Assembly (NCBI RefSeq): GCF_003385185.1
Contig: NZ_PQHZ01000031.1
Span: 18,042 to 82,041, forward strand
Length of the DNA stretch: 64,000 nucleotides
Direction: 5' to 3'
Source: Amycolatopsis palatopharyngis
GTDB taxonomy: Bacteria > Actinomycetota > Actinomycetes > Mycobacteriales > Pseudonocardiaceae
In this document: positions 1 through 6,355 of the stretch, in pieces
Layout of the letters: every line of letters begins with the position of its first letter
How positions within the stretch are numbered: position 1 is the first letter of the stretch
Notes under the pieces: model-generated
What the model saw: the letters and a program-made list of their open reading frames with translations, nothing else
Databases searched by the model: none
What the model was told of the DNA's origin: nothing
Position numbers and translations under genes: made by a program

Positions 1-140
1 CGGACGAGCTCGCGCCCACGCTGGCCGAGATGCTGCCCCGCATCCCCGACGACCAGATGGCCCAGCTGGTCGAGCAGATCCCCGAAGCGACCCGGCGCGC
101 GCTCGCCGACGCGCTGACCAAGGAAGGAAGTGCCGCATGA
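1..140 (+). CDS. C-terminal fragment of an unidentified protein, cut by the window edge
   Basis: Only the last 45 residues are present, read from base 3 to the TGA at 138-140. The visible part is helical and acidic, starting DELAPTLAEMLPRIP and ending ALTKEGSAA. The stop overlaps the start of the holin-like gene in ATGA, so the two are translationally coupled. In actinophage lysis cassettes the gene before the holin is often an endolysin or a tail-associated protein, but nothing in this fragment identifies it. Confidence 0.6.
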   Translation, partial: DELAPTLAEMLPRIPDDQMAQLVEQIPEATRRALADALTKEGSAA

Positions 141-439
141 TCCAGATCAGCAAGGCATGGAAGGCGACCGTGGCCGCGATCGGCACGGTAACCACCGCTC
201 TGTCGGCCGTGTTCGCCGACGAGGTGCTTGACGTCGACGAGGCCGGCGGCTTGGTGCCCACGCTCGTGCTCGCCGTGGCCACCATCTACGGCGTGTGGAA
301 GGTGCCCAACCGTCCGGACGAGCCGCTCGCCAAGACGCGAGCCAAACTGCTGGCCTCGCTGGACCAGGCGGCCGAGCTCGGGCGCATCGCCGACGAACAG
401 GCACGCTCGCTGCGACGAACACCGCCGCCTGCCCAGTAG
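137..439 (+). CDS. Holin-like small membrane protein
   Basis: A 100-residue protein with two predicted membrane segments (about residues 8-28 and 38-55), a short acidic loop between them and a charged, Arg-rich C-terminal helix. Size and layout resemble holin-like proteins of actinobacterial phages, which permeabilise the membrane for the endolysin. The motif WKVPN after the second membrane segment is common in such proteins. It is coupled by ATGA to the gene before it, with AGGAAG serving as ribosome binding site. It is the last gene before a strong terminator, so it closes a plus-strand operon that enters from the left. The family call is from layout and memory, not from an alignment. Confidence 0.5.
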   Translation: MIQISKAWKATVAAIGTVTTALSAVFADEVLDVDEAGGLVPTLVLAVATIYGVWKVPNRPDEPLAKTRAKLLASLDQAAELGRIADEQARSLRRTPPPAQ

Positions 440-469
440 ACCGGCCGACCCCAGATCGGCCGACAGAGA

Positions 470-517
470 GAGCCCCCGCGCGCCCGTCCTCGGACGGTGC
501 TGCGCGGGGGCTCTTTT
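470..517 (+). terminator. Intrinsic terminator after the holin-like gene
   Basis: GAGCCCCCGCGC at 470-481 pairs with GCGCGGGGGCTC at 502-513, followed by TTTT. The stem is 12 bp, GC-rich and perfect. It separates two converging genes and could act in both directions. Confidence 0.85.
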
Positions 518-518
518 G

Positions 519-725
519 TCATGCCGGATCCGCTCTGTCGGCGCGCTCCTGCAGCGTGCGCTTGGGCGGCTGCGGCGGGATGAATCCGGCGATCTTCTCT
601 ATCGGCACGGGGGTCCGGTCGCGTGTCCACGGTCCGGGGTGCGCTGCCTCGTGGTCCTCGGCGTCCGGCACGGTGAGCACCTCGACGGTCTCGCCGGTGT
701 CCGTGCGAGTAAGGCGGATACCCAC
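519..725 (-). CDS. Small hypothetical protein behind a LexA-like box
   Basis: About 68 residues when started at the GTG at 725, which has GGGAG six bases upstream. A longer reading from a TTG at 770 adds 15 residues but would start inside a 14-bp hairpin, so the shorter start is preferred. The protein has a small beta-rich N-terminal part (GIRLTRTDTGETVEVLTV) and ends in PPKRTLQERADRADPA; no known family is recognised. The region upstream carries the hairpin at 748-782 and a LexA-like palindrome at 792-807, so SOS control is possible. It is the last gene of the minus-strand block. Confidence 0.5.
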   Translation of the reverse strand: MGIRLTRTDTGETVEVLTVPDAEDHEAAHPGPWTRDRTPVPIEKIAGFIPPQPPKRTLQERADRADPA

Positions 726-747
726 GTTCCACTCCCGTTGAGTCTGG

Positions 748-782
748 TGGTCGGTCGGGTTCTTCCCCAACCCGACCGACCA
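748..782. repeat. Perfect 14-bp inverted repeat with 7-base loop
   Basis: TGGTCGGTCGGGTT at 748-761 is matched by its exact reverse complement at 769-782. It lies between the LexA-like box and the GTG start of the small gene ending at 519. There is no T-run on the minus-strand side, so it fits a leader hairpin or operator better than a terminator. Confidence 0.75.
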
Positions 783-791
783 TCACGAAAC

Positions 792-807
792 TAGAACATA
801 CGTTCGA
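792..807. promoter_or_regulatory. LexA/SOS-box-like palindrome
   Basis: The site reads TAGAACATACGTTCGA. It differs at one position from the actinobacterial SOS box form TCGAAC-N4-GTTCGA. It lies in the 92-bp gap between two minus-strand genes, upstream of the small gene starting near 725. LexA boxes are common upstream of phage and element genes induced by DNA damage. Binding is inferred from sequence only. Confidence 0.5.
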
Positions 808-817
808 ACAACGCAAG

Positions 818-1108
818 CTAGTGCCGTGTCGCACTTAGCTCCTGGCCCGCGCCCGCAGCGTTCCCGGCCAGCCTCCGGAGTTGCCCATCGAGCATCTGCA
901 CGCCCTCGTACGCTCGCCGCAACAACCAGTTGCGCCACCCCTCGCCGTTCGGGTAGTCGAGGTACCCCCGCCACTCCTCAGCGAGGCCTTCGCGACGCTC
1001 CAGCAGATCAGCGACGACCGGATCGGTGGAGTCGAGCGTCGAGACGTCCGGTAGCTCGGGCAAGTCGTCCCATCGGCCGTACTGGGCAGGCTCCGGAAGA
1101 TTCCGCAC
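818..1108 (-). CDS. Hypothetical protein, 96 residues, Trp-rich centre
   Basis: An acidic, helical protein containing EEWRGYLDYPNGEGWRNWLL in the middle. No family is recognised. The GTG start shares one base with the TAG stop of the 32-codon gene before it (TAGTG), which decides the start and indicates coupled translation. It belongs to the minus-strand element operon downstream of the XRE-HNH gene. The motif-like Trp/Tyr cluster suggests a folded small protein rather than random reading. Confidence 0.55.
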   Translation of the reverse strand: MRNLPEPAQYGRWDDLPELPDVSTLDSTDPVVADLLERREGLAEEWRGYLDYPNGEGWRNWLLRRAYEGVQMLDGQLRRLAGNAAGAGQELSATRH

Positions 1109-1206
1109 TACGTGTTCTTCCCCTCGCGTTTCGCTCGACGCTCGATCTCCTCGGCCGCTTCCTTGTCCTCGGCCTTCTGCAGTTCGTCGTCGGTCGGGTT
1201 GGGCAT
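1108..1206 (-). CDS. Very small charged protein, 32 residues
   Basis: A short gene with an excellent ribosome binding site (AGGAGGAGG, five bases before ATG). The product begins MPNPTDDELQKAEDKEAAEE and continues as a highly charged helix of Glu, Lys and Arg. Its stop overlaps the start of the next gene in TAGTG. Such short charged leader proteins are common in actinomycete mobile elements, where they may mainly serve translation coupling; no function is known. The strong binding site and the overlap support it as real. Confidence 0.6.
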   Translation of the reverse strand: MPNPTDDELQKAEDKEAAEEIERRAKREGKNT

Positions 1207-1319
1207 AATGTCCTCCTCCTGATGATGACGGCTCCTTGACGCTAGGACCAGGCTCGGGTGACGAGCATCGGCCAGGCAGGTACACATCAGTGACCCACTG
1301 TTGCCCGGCCGCGCGACAG

Positions 1320-1994
1320 TTACCGTCCCTCGCGCTCGAACCGTTCGATCCGGCGCGCCAGCCGATCGCGATAGCGCTGTGGACTGTGTCGCTCACGGCT
1401 CGCCCGCAGCATCGATTCGGGATCCAGCCTGGCCACCAACTGCTCGGCGAACTCCGGAAACTGCCGTTCGAAGACGTTGGCAACCTTTTGCTTACTTCGG
1501 CGAGCGTCATCGAGGGTGGTCAGCTCCATGCTGGCGTTGCGCTCGTGATTGCAGCCCCAGTGAGTCATGCGCACGTTGTCCCGGGTGTCTGTGCCGTGGT
1601 CTGAGAGTGGCTGGATGTGGTCGATGCTCGGCGCTCGCGGGTCAGGATATCGCCATATCGGGTCGACCGGGGTCTCGCACAGCCCGCAGATCCAGTCGTC
1701 ACGCTCGCCGATCTCCTCGACGGTGTATCGATTGCCCTGCTGGTTCTCGGTACTCCGCTGCTGAATGAGCGGTCCGGCGTCGAGGTTGTACAACTCGCAG
1801 AGTTCGAGCAGGCGCGGTAGGGAGATCAGCCGGGTTCCGTATTCCCACGTGGCCAGGGTGTTCGTGGCGGGCGTGCCCACCAGCTTGGCGACGACGTCCG
1901 CGCGTTTCCACCGTCGGAGTTCGCGCGCATGTCGCAGCTTGGCGCCAACCCGCTCAGTCAGTTGATTAGGGAGTGGCGCGTTGTGGTCCGTCAT
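1320..1994 (-). CDS. XRE-type helix-turn-helix protein fused to an HNH nuclease domain
   Basis: A 224-residue two-domain protein. Residues about 12-75 form a Cro/C1-like helix-turn-helix. Residues about 100-152 form an HNH fold: Cys103 and Cys106 in CGLC, Asp125-His126 in SIDHIQPLS, Asn140, then His145, Cys148 and His150 in THWGCNHERN. The four Cys/His positions fit a structural zinc site and the DH pair the catalytic metal site. The C-terminus is an Arg/Glu-rich helix. Its start overlaps the stop of the DUF2637 gene by four bases (ATGA), so both are made together. HNH proteins in mobile elements can be homing or packaging nucleases; the added DNA-binding domain suggests a site-directed nuclease or a regulator. 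The role is not known. Confidence 0.75.
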   Translation of the reverse strand: MTDHNAPLPNQLTERVGAKLRHARELRRWKRADVVAKLVGTPATNTLATWEYGTRLISLPRLLELCELYNLDAGPLIQQRSTENQQGNRYTVEEIGERDDWICGLCETPVDPIWRYPDPRAPSIDHIQPLSDHGTDTRDNVRMTHWGCNHERNASMELTTLDDARRSKQKVANVFERQFPEFAEQLVARLDPESMLRASRERHSPQRYRDRLARRIERFEREGR

Positions 1995-2935
1995 CCGTCA
2001 TCTCCCACGGCTCGCAGCGATGGTCGCCCGCGTCGGGCCTTGGCGGCTTCCAACAGCGTGCGAGCCTGGTGGTCGCTCGTCAGCTCGAGCTGGCGGCGGA
2101 CCGTGCCGCGGCCCACCTGGCGACCGTCGCGTTCGCCAGCCACCAGCATGTCCACCACTTGGGCCACCAAGCGCTCGTCGCCACCTGGTGACTTCGGCGC
2201 CTGGCGCCTGGCGGGCGCGTTGCGCCGGGCGGAGGCCAGCTCGTTGTTGTGCGCCTGGTGGCTGGCGGCGGGTTCGGTGGCTTGCTCGCCAGGCTGGCGA
2301 GTGCCGGGCGCGATGGTGTCCGCCAGGTCCTGGTGGGCGCCAAGTCCAGGCTGCTGGTTGTCGCCACCCTGGTGGGTGGTGACCTGGTGGGTGACGACTT
2401 CCTCCTGATCGGTGGCGGCTGGTGTCGCCTGGTGGTCGGTGATCAGCAGCGCCACCAGGTGCACCACCGCGCCCAGCACGATGGGCGGCACGGCCGCCAG
2501 GGCCACCACCAGCCACCACGCTGGCTGCCCTCCGAAGATCTGCAGCCAATGGTCGAGGGCGTTGCCAGCCACTGACAGCGCCAGGGTGCCGATCGCCAGG
2601 GTCCTGGCGAACCGCCGCGCGGCTTGTGGCGAGCTGGGGGCGAGCCACACCCAGCTGGCGACCGCGGCCGCGGCGTCGATTGCCACGGGCACCAGCCAGG
2701 CGAGCGCGACCGACACCCCGCAGGCGACCGCCAGGTGCTGCAGGCTGGCGAACGACAGCGCCGCGGCGGATACCGCCACCAGCCCCATGCTCAGCCAGAT
2801 CACGGGCGGGGTGGCCGGGTTGGTTCGCGTCGCCATGGGGGCATCCAACCCGCCAGGCGAGTGGCGCCCGCCACCTGGCGGCTTTCGGCGCCGTCGGCCG
2901 GCGGCTGGCGGGTTGGTGGGTGGTGGTTCGGACAC
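1991..2935 (-). CDS. DUF2637/SpdB-like membrane protein
   Basis: A 314-residue protein: a Pro/Arg-rich cytoplasmic start, four membrane segments (about residues 44-65, 68-92, 108-125 and 140-165), a His-Gln-rich linker, and a C-terminal part resembling a winged helix (GRGTVRRQLELTSDHQARTL). This layout matches DUF2637, the family that includes SpdB2-like spread proteins, which help plasmid DNA move between mycelial compartments after TraB-driven transfer. The GTG at 2935 is preferred because GAGAGGA sits just upstream; an internal ATG near 2833 is possible. It is coupled to the XRE-HNH gene. Its linker DNA carries a cluster of an 8-bp motif described separately. No traB is visible. Confidence 0.7.
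   Translation of the reverse strand: MSEPPPTNPPAAGRRRRKPPGGGRHSPGGLDAPMATRTNPATPPVIWLSMGLVAVSAAALSFASLQHLAVACGVSVALAWLVPVAIDAAAAVASWVWLAPSSPQAARRFARTLAIGTLALSVAGNALDHWLQIFGGQPAWWLVVALAAVPPIVLGAVVHLVALLITDHQATPAATDQEEVVTHQVTTHQGGDNQQPGLGAHQDLADTIAPGTRQPGEQATEPAASHQAHNNELASARRNAPARRQAPKSPGGDERLVAQVVDMLVAGERDGRQVGRGTVRRQLELTSDHQARTLLEAAKARRGRPSLRAVGDDG
2065..2459. repeat. Cluster of CCTGGTGG motifs inside the SpdB-like gene
   Basis: CCTGGTGG occurs on the plus strand at 2065, 2254, 2329, 2368, 2383 and 2428, and once on the other strand at 2452; a near copy (CCTGGTGA) is at 2184. That is seven exact copies in under 400 bp. Most encode His-Gln pairs of the linker, always with the codons CAC CAG. 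A single copy can be found elsewhere in the window, for example near 27953, so the density rather than the motif is unusual. Confidence 0.7.
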
Positions 2936-3048
2936 CAGGTTCCTCTCGGATTCGGGTTGGATCCGGGCGGGCCGGTGCGCTTCCCTGGGAACGCGCCGGG
3001 CCCCGCCCGGTGGACTGCTCGCCAGCCGTCTGCAGCGGCTGGTGTAGA

Positions 3049-3234
3049 TCAATGGTGGTCGGCGGCCACGCCATCGTCCGTCGAGTAGTTCGCTGAAAGT
3101 GCGCCCTGGCGTAGCTGGCCGGCGCGTGCGTAGAGATCACGCAGCCGTTCGCTGAGGTCGTCTCGCGTGCCTCCGTCGGCGGGCTCCGCGCTGTCGGTGC
3201 GCTCACCAGGGTGGTGGTGGCCCATGAGCTTCAT
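3049..3234 (-). CDS. Small hydrophilic hypothetical protein, 61 residues
   Basis: Starts at the ATG at 3234, behind GGAGAGGAG with nine bases of spacing. A longer reading back to 3312 has no binding site and runs into a large inverted repeat. The product starts MKLMGHHHPGERTDSAEP and then has a helix DDLSERLRDLYARAGQLRQG. No family is recognised. It lies directly upstream of the SpdB-like gene on the same strand and is probably the first gene of that transcript. Confidence 0.5.
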   Translation of the reverse strand: MKLMGHHHPGERTDSAEPADGGTRDDLSERLRDLYARAGQLRQGALSANYSTDDGVAADHH

Positions 3235-3268
3235 CGGTACGGCTCCTCTCCAGTCAGTGGGGAAGGGT

Positions 3269-3350
3269 GATCCCCCCGTTCGTCTCGAGCGTCGGGGAGC
3301 GACACCAGGCATGGAGCTGGTCTCGTCCGCCCGAGTCGAACGGGGGGATC
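3269..3350. repeat. Large inverted repeat with 19-base arms
   Basis: The arm at 3269-3287 (GATCCCCCCGTTCGTCTCG) pairs with 3332-3350 at 18 of 19 positions, leaving a 44-base loop. It lies in the roughly 250-bp gap between two minus-strand genes (3234 and 3486) that otherwise holds no convincing gene. It may be a structured leader, a terminator-like element or a remnant of an insertion; no T-run follows either arm. Confidence 0.7.
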
Positions 3351-3485
3351 GATGGGACGGCGCAGGCAGTAGCTATCGCGTCTACGCATGCGAATCCTGG
3401 CTGCTCCTTCACTGCCTCACGGGTGATTTCCCCAAAAACCGCGCGAGGCTCATGTTTGACGCCATCCCAAGACTTGGCTGTCACA

Positions 3486-3710
3486 TCAGAGCGATGCACC
3501 TGGTGCAGCGCTGTCGTCGCGCGCGACGGGTGCGCACTCGGCGCATGTTCCCCGTTTCTCTCGTTCCCCAGGAGCGAAGTTCACGGGGGAGACGCGGGCG
3601 CCGCACGCGGCTCGCCATGCGCGCACGCCGACTTGCCACTCGGAGTGTTTGGGCACCCAGTGGACGGGGGTGCTCGTGTCCCTGGTGGGGATCTCCGCCA
3701 TCCAGCTCAT
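3486..3710 (-). CDS. Hypothetical protein with a C-terminal Cys pair
   Basis: A 74-residue protein starting MSWMAEIPTRDTSTPVHWVP. It has two pairs of features often seen in short actinomycete element proteins: Trp-rich strands (HWVP, EWQV, RAWR) and cysteines at CGA and TCAEC that could bind zinc. The start at 3710 overlaps the stop of the upstream gene in ATGA, which fixes it; a longer reading would overlap the whole upstream gene. Third codon positions are GC-rich, as in the neighbouring genes. Function unknown. Confidence 0.55.
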   Translation of the reverse strand: MSWMAEIPTRDTSTPVHWVPKHSEWQVGVRAWRAACGARVSPVNFAPGEREKRGTCAECAPVARDDSAAPGASL

Positions 3711-3991
3711 AGCTGCTGCTCCACGGTTGGCCGCTGCTCGTCCGGGCGGAAGGTCGTGGTGGATCCGCGGACCTCGACCACGACCGAGCCCTCGATCAGA
3801 CGTCCCTCCAGCTTCGCGGCGCGGTGGCACAGCTGCCCTCCAACGTTGAGGAGGTCCCGCCCGAGAGCTTTAAGCGCGGACGCGGGCAGCTGTCCATCGA
3901 CCATGTTGTGCAGCATGTCGATCGTGATCTTCCCGATCGACCCGTTGAGTCTCGCCAGCTGCTGCAACAGGAGCTGGTCCTCCTCCATCAT
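3707..3991 (-). CDS. Hypothetical helical protein, 94 residues
   Basis: Starts MMEEDQLLLQQLARLNGSIG and continues as amphipathic helices with an acidic-hydrophobic pattern, followed by a beta-rich tail (GSVVVEVRGSTTTFRPDE). It is the middle gene of three coupled by ATGA overlaps at both ends (3707-3710 and 3988-3991). No domain is recognised. The strict coupling suggests the three small proteins are made in equal amounts and may work together. Confidence 0.6.
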   Translation of the reverse strand: MMEEDQLLLQQLARLNGSIGKITIDMLHNMVDGQLPASALKALGRDLLNVGGQLCHRAAKLEGRLIEGSVVVEVRGSTTTFRPDEQRPTVEQQL

Positions 3992-4446
3992 CGCGAGTCC
4001 TTCCCCGGCCGGGCAGGGCGTCGCGCGAGGGAGATAAGCGCGCTCACCCCTGCCCGGCCTGATGTCCGGCCGCGACGCCTCGGGGATACCGCTGTCGGGC
4101 GCGAGGACTGCGGCGACGTCGCGGCCGGTGGTTCGTGGCGATGGAGCAGCTGTTCAAGGAATCCCGGCGTGCGGAGCTGGCTGCAGTCGACAGGTCGACC
4201 GAAGCTCCAGCAGATGCGGCACTGCCGCGCCGGGCCCGTGATCATCGCCGCTGGTTCGACGTCGCCGCCGCACAGCGCGATGAAGCACCCGCTCTTGAGG
4301 CCCTTCGTGTAGTTCTCGTCGACCACGAGGTGGTTCGTGCGGTCAACGGCTGTCAGTTCCAGGCACCGGTGGCGTTGACCACTGCTCGAAGGGCGCTGAC
4401 TGCGCCTGTCTGTCCCCGGTGCGGACTCGATGCGCGCTCTCGTCAT
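3988..4446 (-). CDS. Hypothetical protein with possible zinc-binding cysteines, first gene of a coupled trio
   Basis: A 152-residue protein starting at an ATG with GGGAGG five bases before it. The centre contains NHLVVDENYTKGLKSG, then FIALCGGDVEPAAM and GPARQCRICW: Cys residues in CGG and CRIC could form a zinc site. The C-terminal third is rich in Pro, Ser and Arg. Similar Cys-containing short proteins are common in actinomycete mobile elements, but no named family is assigned. It heads the minus-strand operon and is divergent from the XRE regulator at 4594, so the intergenic repeats at 4475-4531 could control both. Confidence 0.55.
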   Translation of the reverse strand: MTRARIESAPGTDRRSQRPSSSGQRHRCLELTAVDRTNHLVVDENYTKGLKSGCFIALCGGDVEPAAMITGPARQCRICWSFGRPVDCSQLRTPGFLEQLLHRHEPPAATSPQSSRPTAVSPRRRGRTSGRAGVSALISLARRPARPGKDSR

Positions 4447-4474
4447 CGGAGCCTCCCGCTCGTCGAAAGCTACC

Positions 4475-4531
4475 TTTGCCGGTTCCCCTCAGGAATTGCC
4501 GGTTTTGCCAACGTAGCACCAACCTGGCAAA
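4475..4531. promoter_or_regulatory. Candidate operator repeats between divergent genes
   Basis: TTTGCCGGTT at 4475 and ATTGCCGGTT at 4495 are direct repeats 20 bp apart, about two helical turns. TTTGCCA at 4504-4510 faces TGGCAAA at 4525-4531 as an inverted pair. They lie in the gap between the minus-strand element operon and the XRE regulator. XRE proteins commonly bind such repeats at their own divergent promoter. Binding is inferred. Confidence 0.45.
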
Positions 4532-4593
4532 TTGGAAGACCCTAGCTCCAATCGATGTGATCGGATGGGTGGACAGTGGCTATGCTTCGGTAC

Positions 4594-5439
4594 ATGTCTG
4601 GCAACCTGGCAAAAGCGCGGCAGATTGGAGCTGAGCTCAGGAAGCTCCGCGTTGAGGCTGGCTTCACCGGTACCGACGTCGCGGAGGCCCTCGGCGTACA
4701 GCCCTCAACCATCACCCGATGGGAGAAGGGCGAACGCAAACAGCAGCCCGAGGACGTCAAGCGCTACTTGCTGTTCGTGAAGGCACCAGAGCACATGGTT
4801 GCCGAACTCGTCGAGCTGGCCGAGGCTGACGACACGTCACCCTGGCTCGCCGTCGGGCTGCCAGGGCAGCGGCGCCAGCTCGACGCCTTGCTGAAGGTCG
4901 AAGCTACCGCGACGTCCATCACCGCAGTCTCCCCATTGCTCGTGCCAGGACTCCTGCAGACCGGCGAGTACGCCCGAGCGATCATGCGGAAGGGGAAGGT
5001 GCCCGAACGCGAGTTGCATACCCGAGTCGCCGTGCGGATTGGACGACGCGACGCGATCACCCGATCGAAGCCAGCCCACCTCACCGCCCTGATCGGCGAG
5101 ATGGTGCTGACGCAGAACATCGGCGGCCGCGAGGTGATGCTCGGTCAGCTCCGTAGCCTGCTCGATGCGGCGAAGATGCCCAACGTCGACTTGCGCATCG
5201 TTCCCAACCACACCGGCTGGCATCCGGGCCTGGAAGGTCCCTTCGTCCTGGTCCAACCTGAAGCCGGAGACCCAGTTGTTCACGCGGAGAACCGGCGCAG
5301 CGCGCTGTTCTTCCACGAGTCCGAGGACGTCGCTGCCTATACCGAGGCAGTGGAGGCCGTCCTCGAAGTAGCGATGCGCCCCGCCGAGTCCGCGGGGCGC
5401 ATCGAGGAGATCATCGACGGATTGGAGTCGACGAAGTGA
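4594..5439 (+). CDS. XRE-family regulator with DUF5753 domain
   Basis: A 281-residue regulator. Residues about 8-62 are an XRE helix-turn-helix (VAEALGVQPSTITRWEKGER), and about 90-270 match DUF5753, with the typical LLVPGLLQTGEYARA and GPFVLVQPEAGDPVVHAEN segments. This family is the regulator half of the XRE/DUF397 pairs that are widespread in actinomycetes (WhiJ-like) and linked to development or element control. TATGCT at 4581-4586 ends seven bases before the ATG at 4594, which fits a leaderless transcript; a GTG at 4576 would place the start upstream of that -10 box. The stop overlaps the DUF397 start by four bases (GTGA). Confidence 0.85.
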   Translation: MSGNLAKARQIGAELRKLRVEAGFTGTDVAEALGVQPSTITRWEKGERKQQPEDVKRYLLFVKAPEHMVAELVELAEADDTSPWLAVGLPGQRRQLDALLKVEATATSITAVSPLLVPGLLQTGEYARAIMRKGKVPERELHTRVAVRIGRRDAITRSKPAHLTALIGEMVLTQNIGGREVMLGQLRSLLDAAKMPNVDLRIVPNHTGWHPGLEGPFVLVQPEAGDPVVHAENRRSALFFHESEDVAAYTEAVEAVLEVAMRPAESAGRIEEIIDGLESTK

Positions 5440-5630
5440 CCGTACAACGTTTACCGACCAACTGGCGTAAGTCCAGGGCCAGCAGCACCAACACCGATTG
5501 CGTCGAGGTCGCGAACAACCACGCGGTAGCGCTCGTGCGCGACACCAAGAGCCGAAACAGCGGCATGCTCACAGTGCCGGCGGCCGGCTGGAACGCCTTC
5601 CTCGACAACGTGCGCCTTCGCGAGCAGTAA
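5436..5630 (+). CDS. DUF397 protein, partner of the XRE regulator
   Basis: A 64-residue protein with the DUF397 pattern: WRKSRASSTNTDCVEVA near the start, VALVRDTKSRNSG in the middle and AGWNAFLDNVR at the end. DUF397 genes nearly always follow XRE/DUF5753 regulators and are thought to counteract or modulate them; some pairs behave like toxin-antitoxin modules, but this is not general. It is coupled to the regulator by a GTGA overlap, and a strong terminator follows 20 bases after its stop. Confidence 0.9.
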   Translation: MTVQRLPTNWRKSRASSTNTDCVEVANNHAVALVRDTKSRNSGMLTVPAAGWNAFLDNVRLREQ

Positions 5631-5649
5631 GCGCGGGCCAACCAAACGC

Positions 5650-5682
5650 AGCGGCCCCCCACTCGTACGAGTAGGGGGCCGC
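5650..5682. terminator. Bidirectional terminator between converging genes
   Basis: GCGGCCCCC at 5651-5659 and ACTCGT pair with ACGAGT and GGGGGCCGC at 5674-5682, a near-perfect palindromic stem of about 15 bp. It separates the DUF397 gene from the converging gene that ends at 5699. There is no clear T-run. Confidence 0.7.
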
Positions 5683-5698
5683 CGTTGCGCTCTAGGGC

Positions 5699-6196
5699 TT
5701 ACGACTTCGTCCAGTCGCAGCCCTGCACCTCACCATCGTGCGCCGTGAGGACCATCGGCCCGGCGCTGAGGCTGTTGTCGATGATGTCCTGGCTGTCGGC
5801 ATTGAGCCGAGCCCAGTAGCAGGGGATGCCGTCGCTCGCGCCCTGCGTCTTGTACTTGCCGGCCTCGATGTCGGTGCCGACCTCGTACACGCCGTCACTG
5901 AACTCGGTCAGCGGGCCGGTCTGTACGGGCTCGGGCGGAGCCACGGTGACGGTCTCCGGGGGAGCGGTGACGGTCTCGGTGACCGGCGAGGGCGCGGCTT
6001 CCGACGACGGGGACGCGGTACGAGGGCTCGAGCTTGTTGCCGCACCCGCACCAGTCCCGACGACGAAGGCGGCGGCGACGGCGAGGATCCACGGCCACTT
6101 CCGGGTCTTCGCTGCCTGGGACGTCTCGGCCACCGCTGGTGGGTGGAATGGGTTCGGGTTGGGCTGGTGGTACGGGTTCGGGTTGGGGTCGGTCAC
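5699..6196 (-). CDS. Membrane-anchored protein with extracytoplasmic C-terminal domain
   Basis: A 165-residue protein. The first 30 residues are rich in Asn-Pro and His (NPNPYHQPNPNPFHPP). One membrane segment follows at about residues 33-54, then a Ser/Pro/Thr-rich stalk with repeated TVT motifs, then a compact domain (FSDGVYEVGTDIEAGKYKTQ ... CYWARL ... GCDW) with two cysteines likely to form a disulfide outside the cell. This terminal domain recurs in actinobacterial exported proteins of unknown function. The GTG start at 6196 has GAAAGGA upstream. It is the last of four minus-strand genes coding for small, mostly membrane, proteins. Confidence 0.65.
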   Translation of the reverse strand: MTDPNPNPYHQPNPNPFHPPAVAETSQAAKTRKWPWILAVAAAFVVGTGAGAATSSSPRTASPSSEAAPSPVTETVTAPPETVTVAPPEPVQTGPLTEFSDGVYEVGTDIEAGKYKTQGASDGIPCYWARLNADSQDIIDNSLSAGPMVLTAHDGEVQGCDWTKS

Positions 6197-6250
6197 GAGA
6201 GTCGTCCTTTCGGGACGTGATGGATTCGGGGTGGATGGAGTTGCTGGGTG

Positions 6251-6355
6251 TCAGCGTCGGGTGCCGCGGTCGTCTCCAAACAGCGCGACGATGGTGCAGA
6301 TGAGGGCTACGGCCAGGGCGAGAAGGATGACGCCGTGCCCGAGGCCGCGGCTCAC
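6251..6355 (-). CDS. Single-span membrane peptide, 34 residues
   Basis: A very short gene whose product is almost entirely one membrane segment (HGVILLALAVALICTIVALF) with a charged tail (GDDRGTRR). Its GTG start overlaps the stop of the gene before it in GTGA, which supports that it is translated. Position in a cassette of other small membrane proteins suggests a shared role, perhaps in element transfer or exclusion, but that is inference. Confidence 0.5.
   Translation of the reverse strand: MSRGLGHGVILLALAVALICTIVALFGDDRGTRR

Noticed and set aside
2065..2459. E. coli-type Chi sites
   Set aside because: Chi of E. coli is GCTGGTGG; the repeated motif here is CCTGGTGG, and actinobacteria use AdnAB or RecBCD systems with other or no known Chi motifs.
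3254..3499. An 81-codon minus-strand frame in the element gap
   Set aside because: Its third codon positions are only about half G or C, unlike the neighbouring genes, and it runs across the large inverted repeat at 3269-3350. No ribosome binding site or family was seen.
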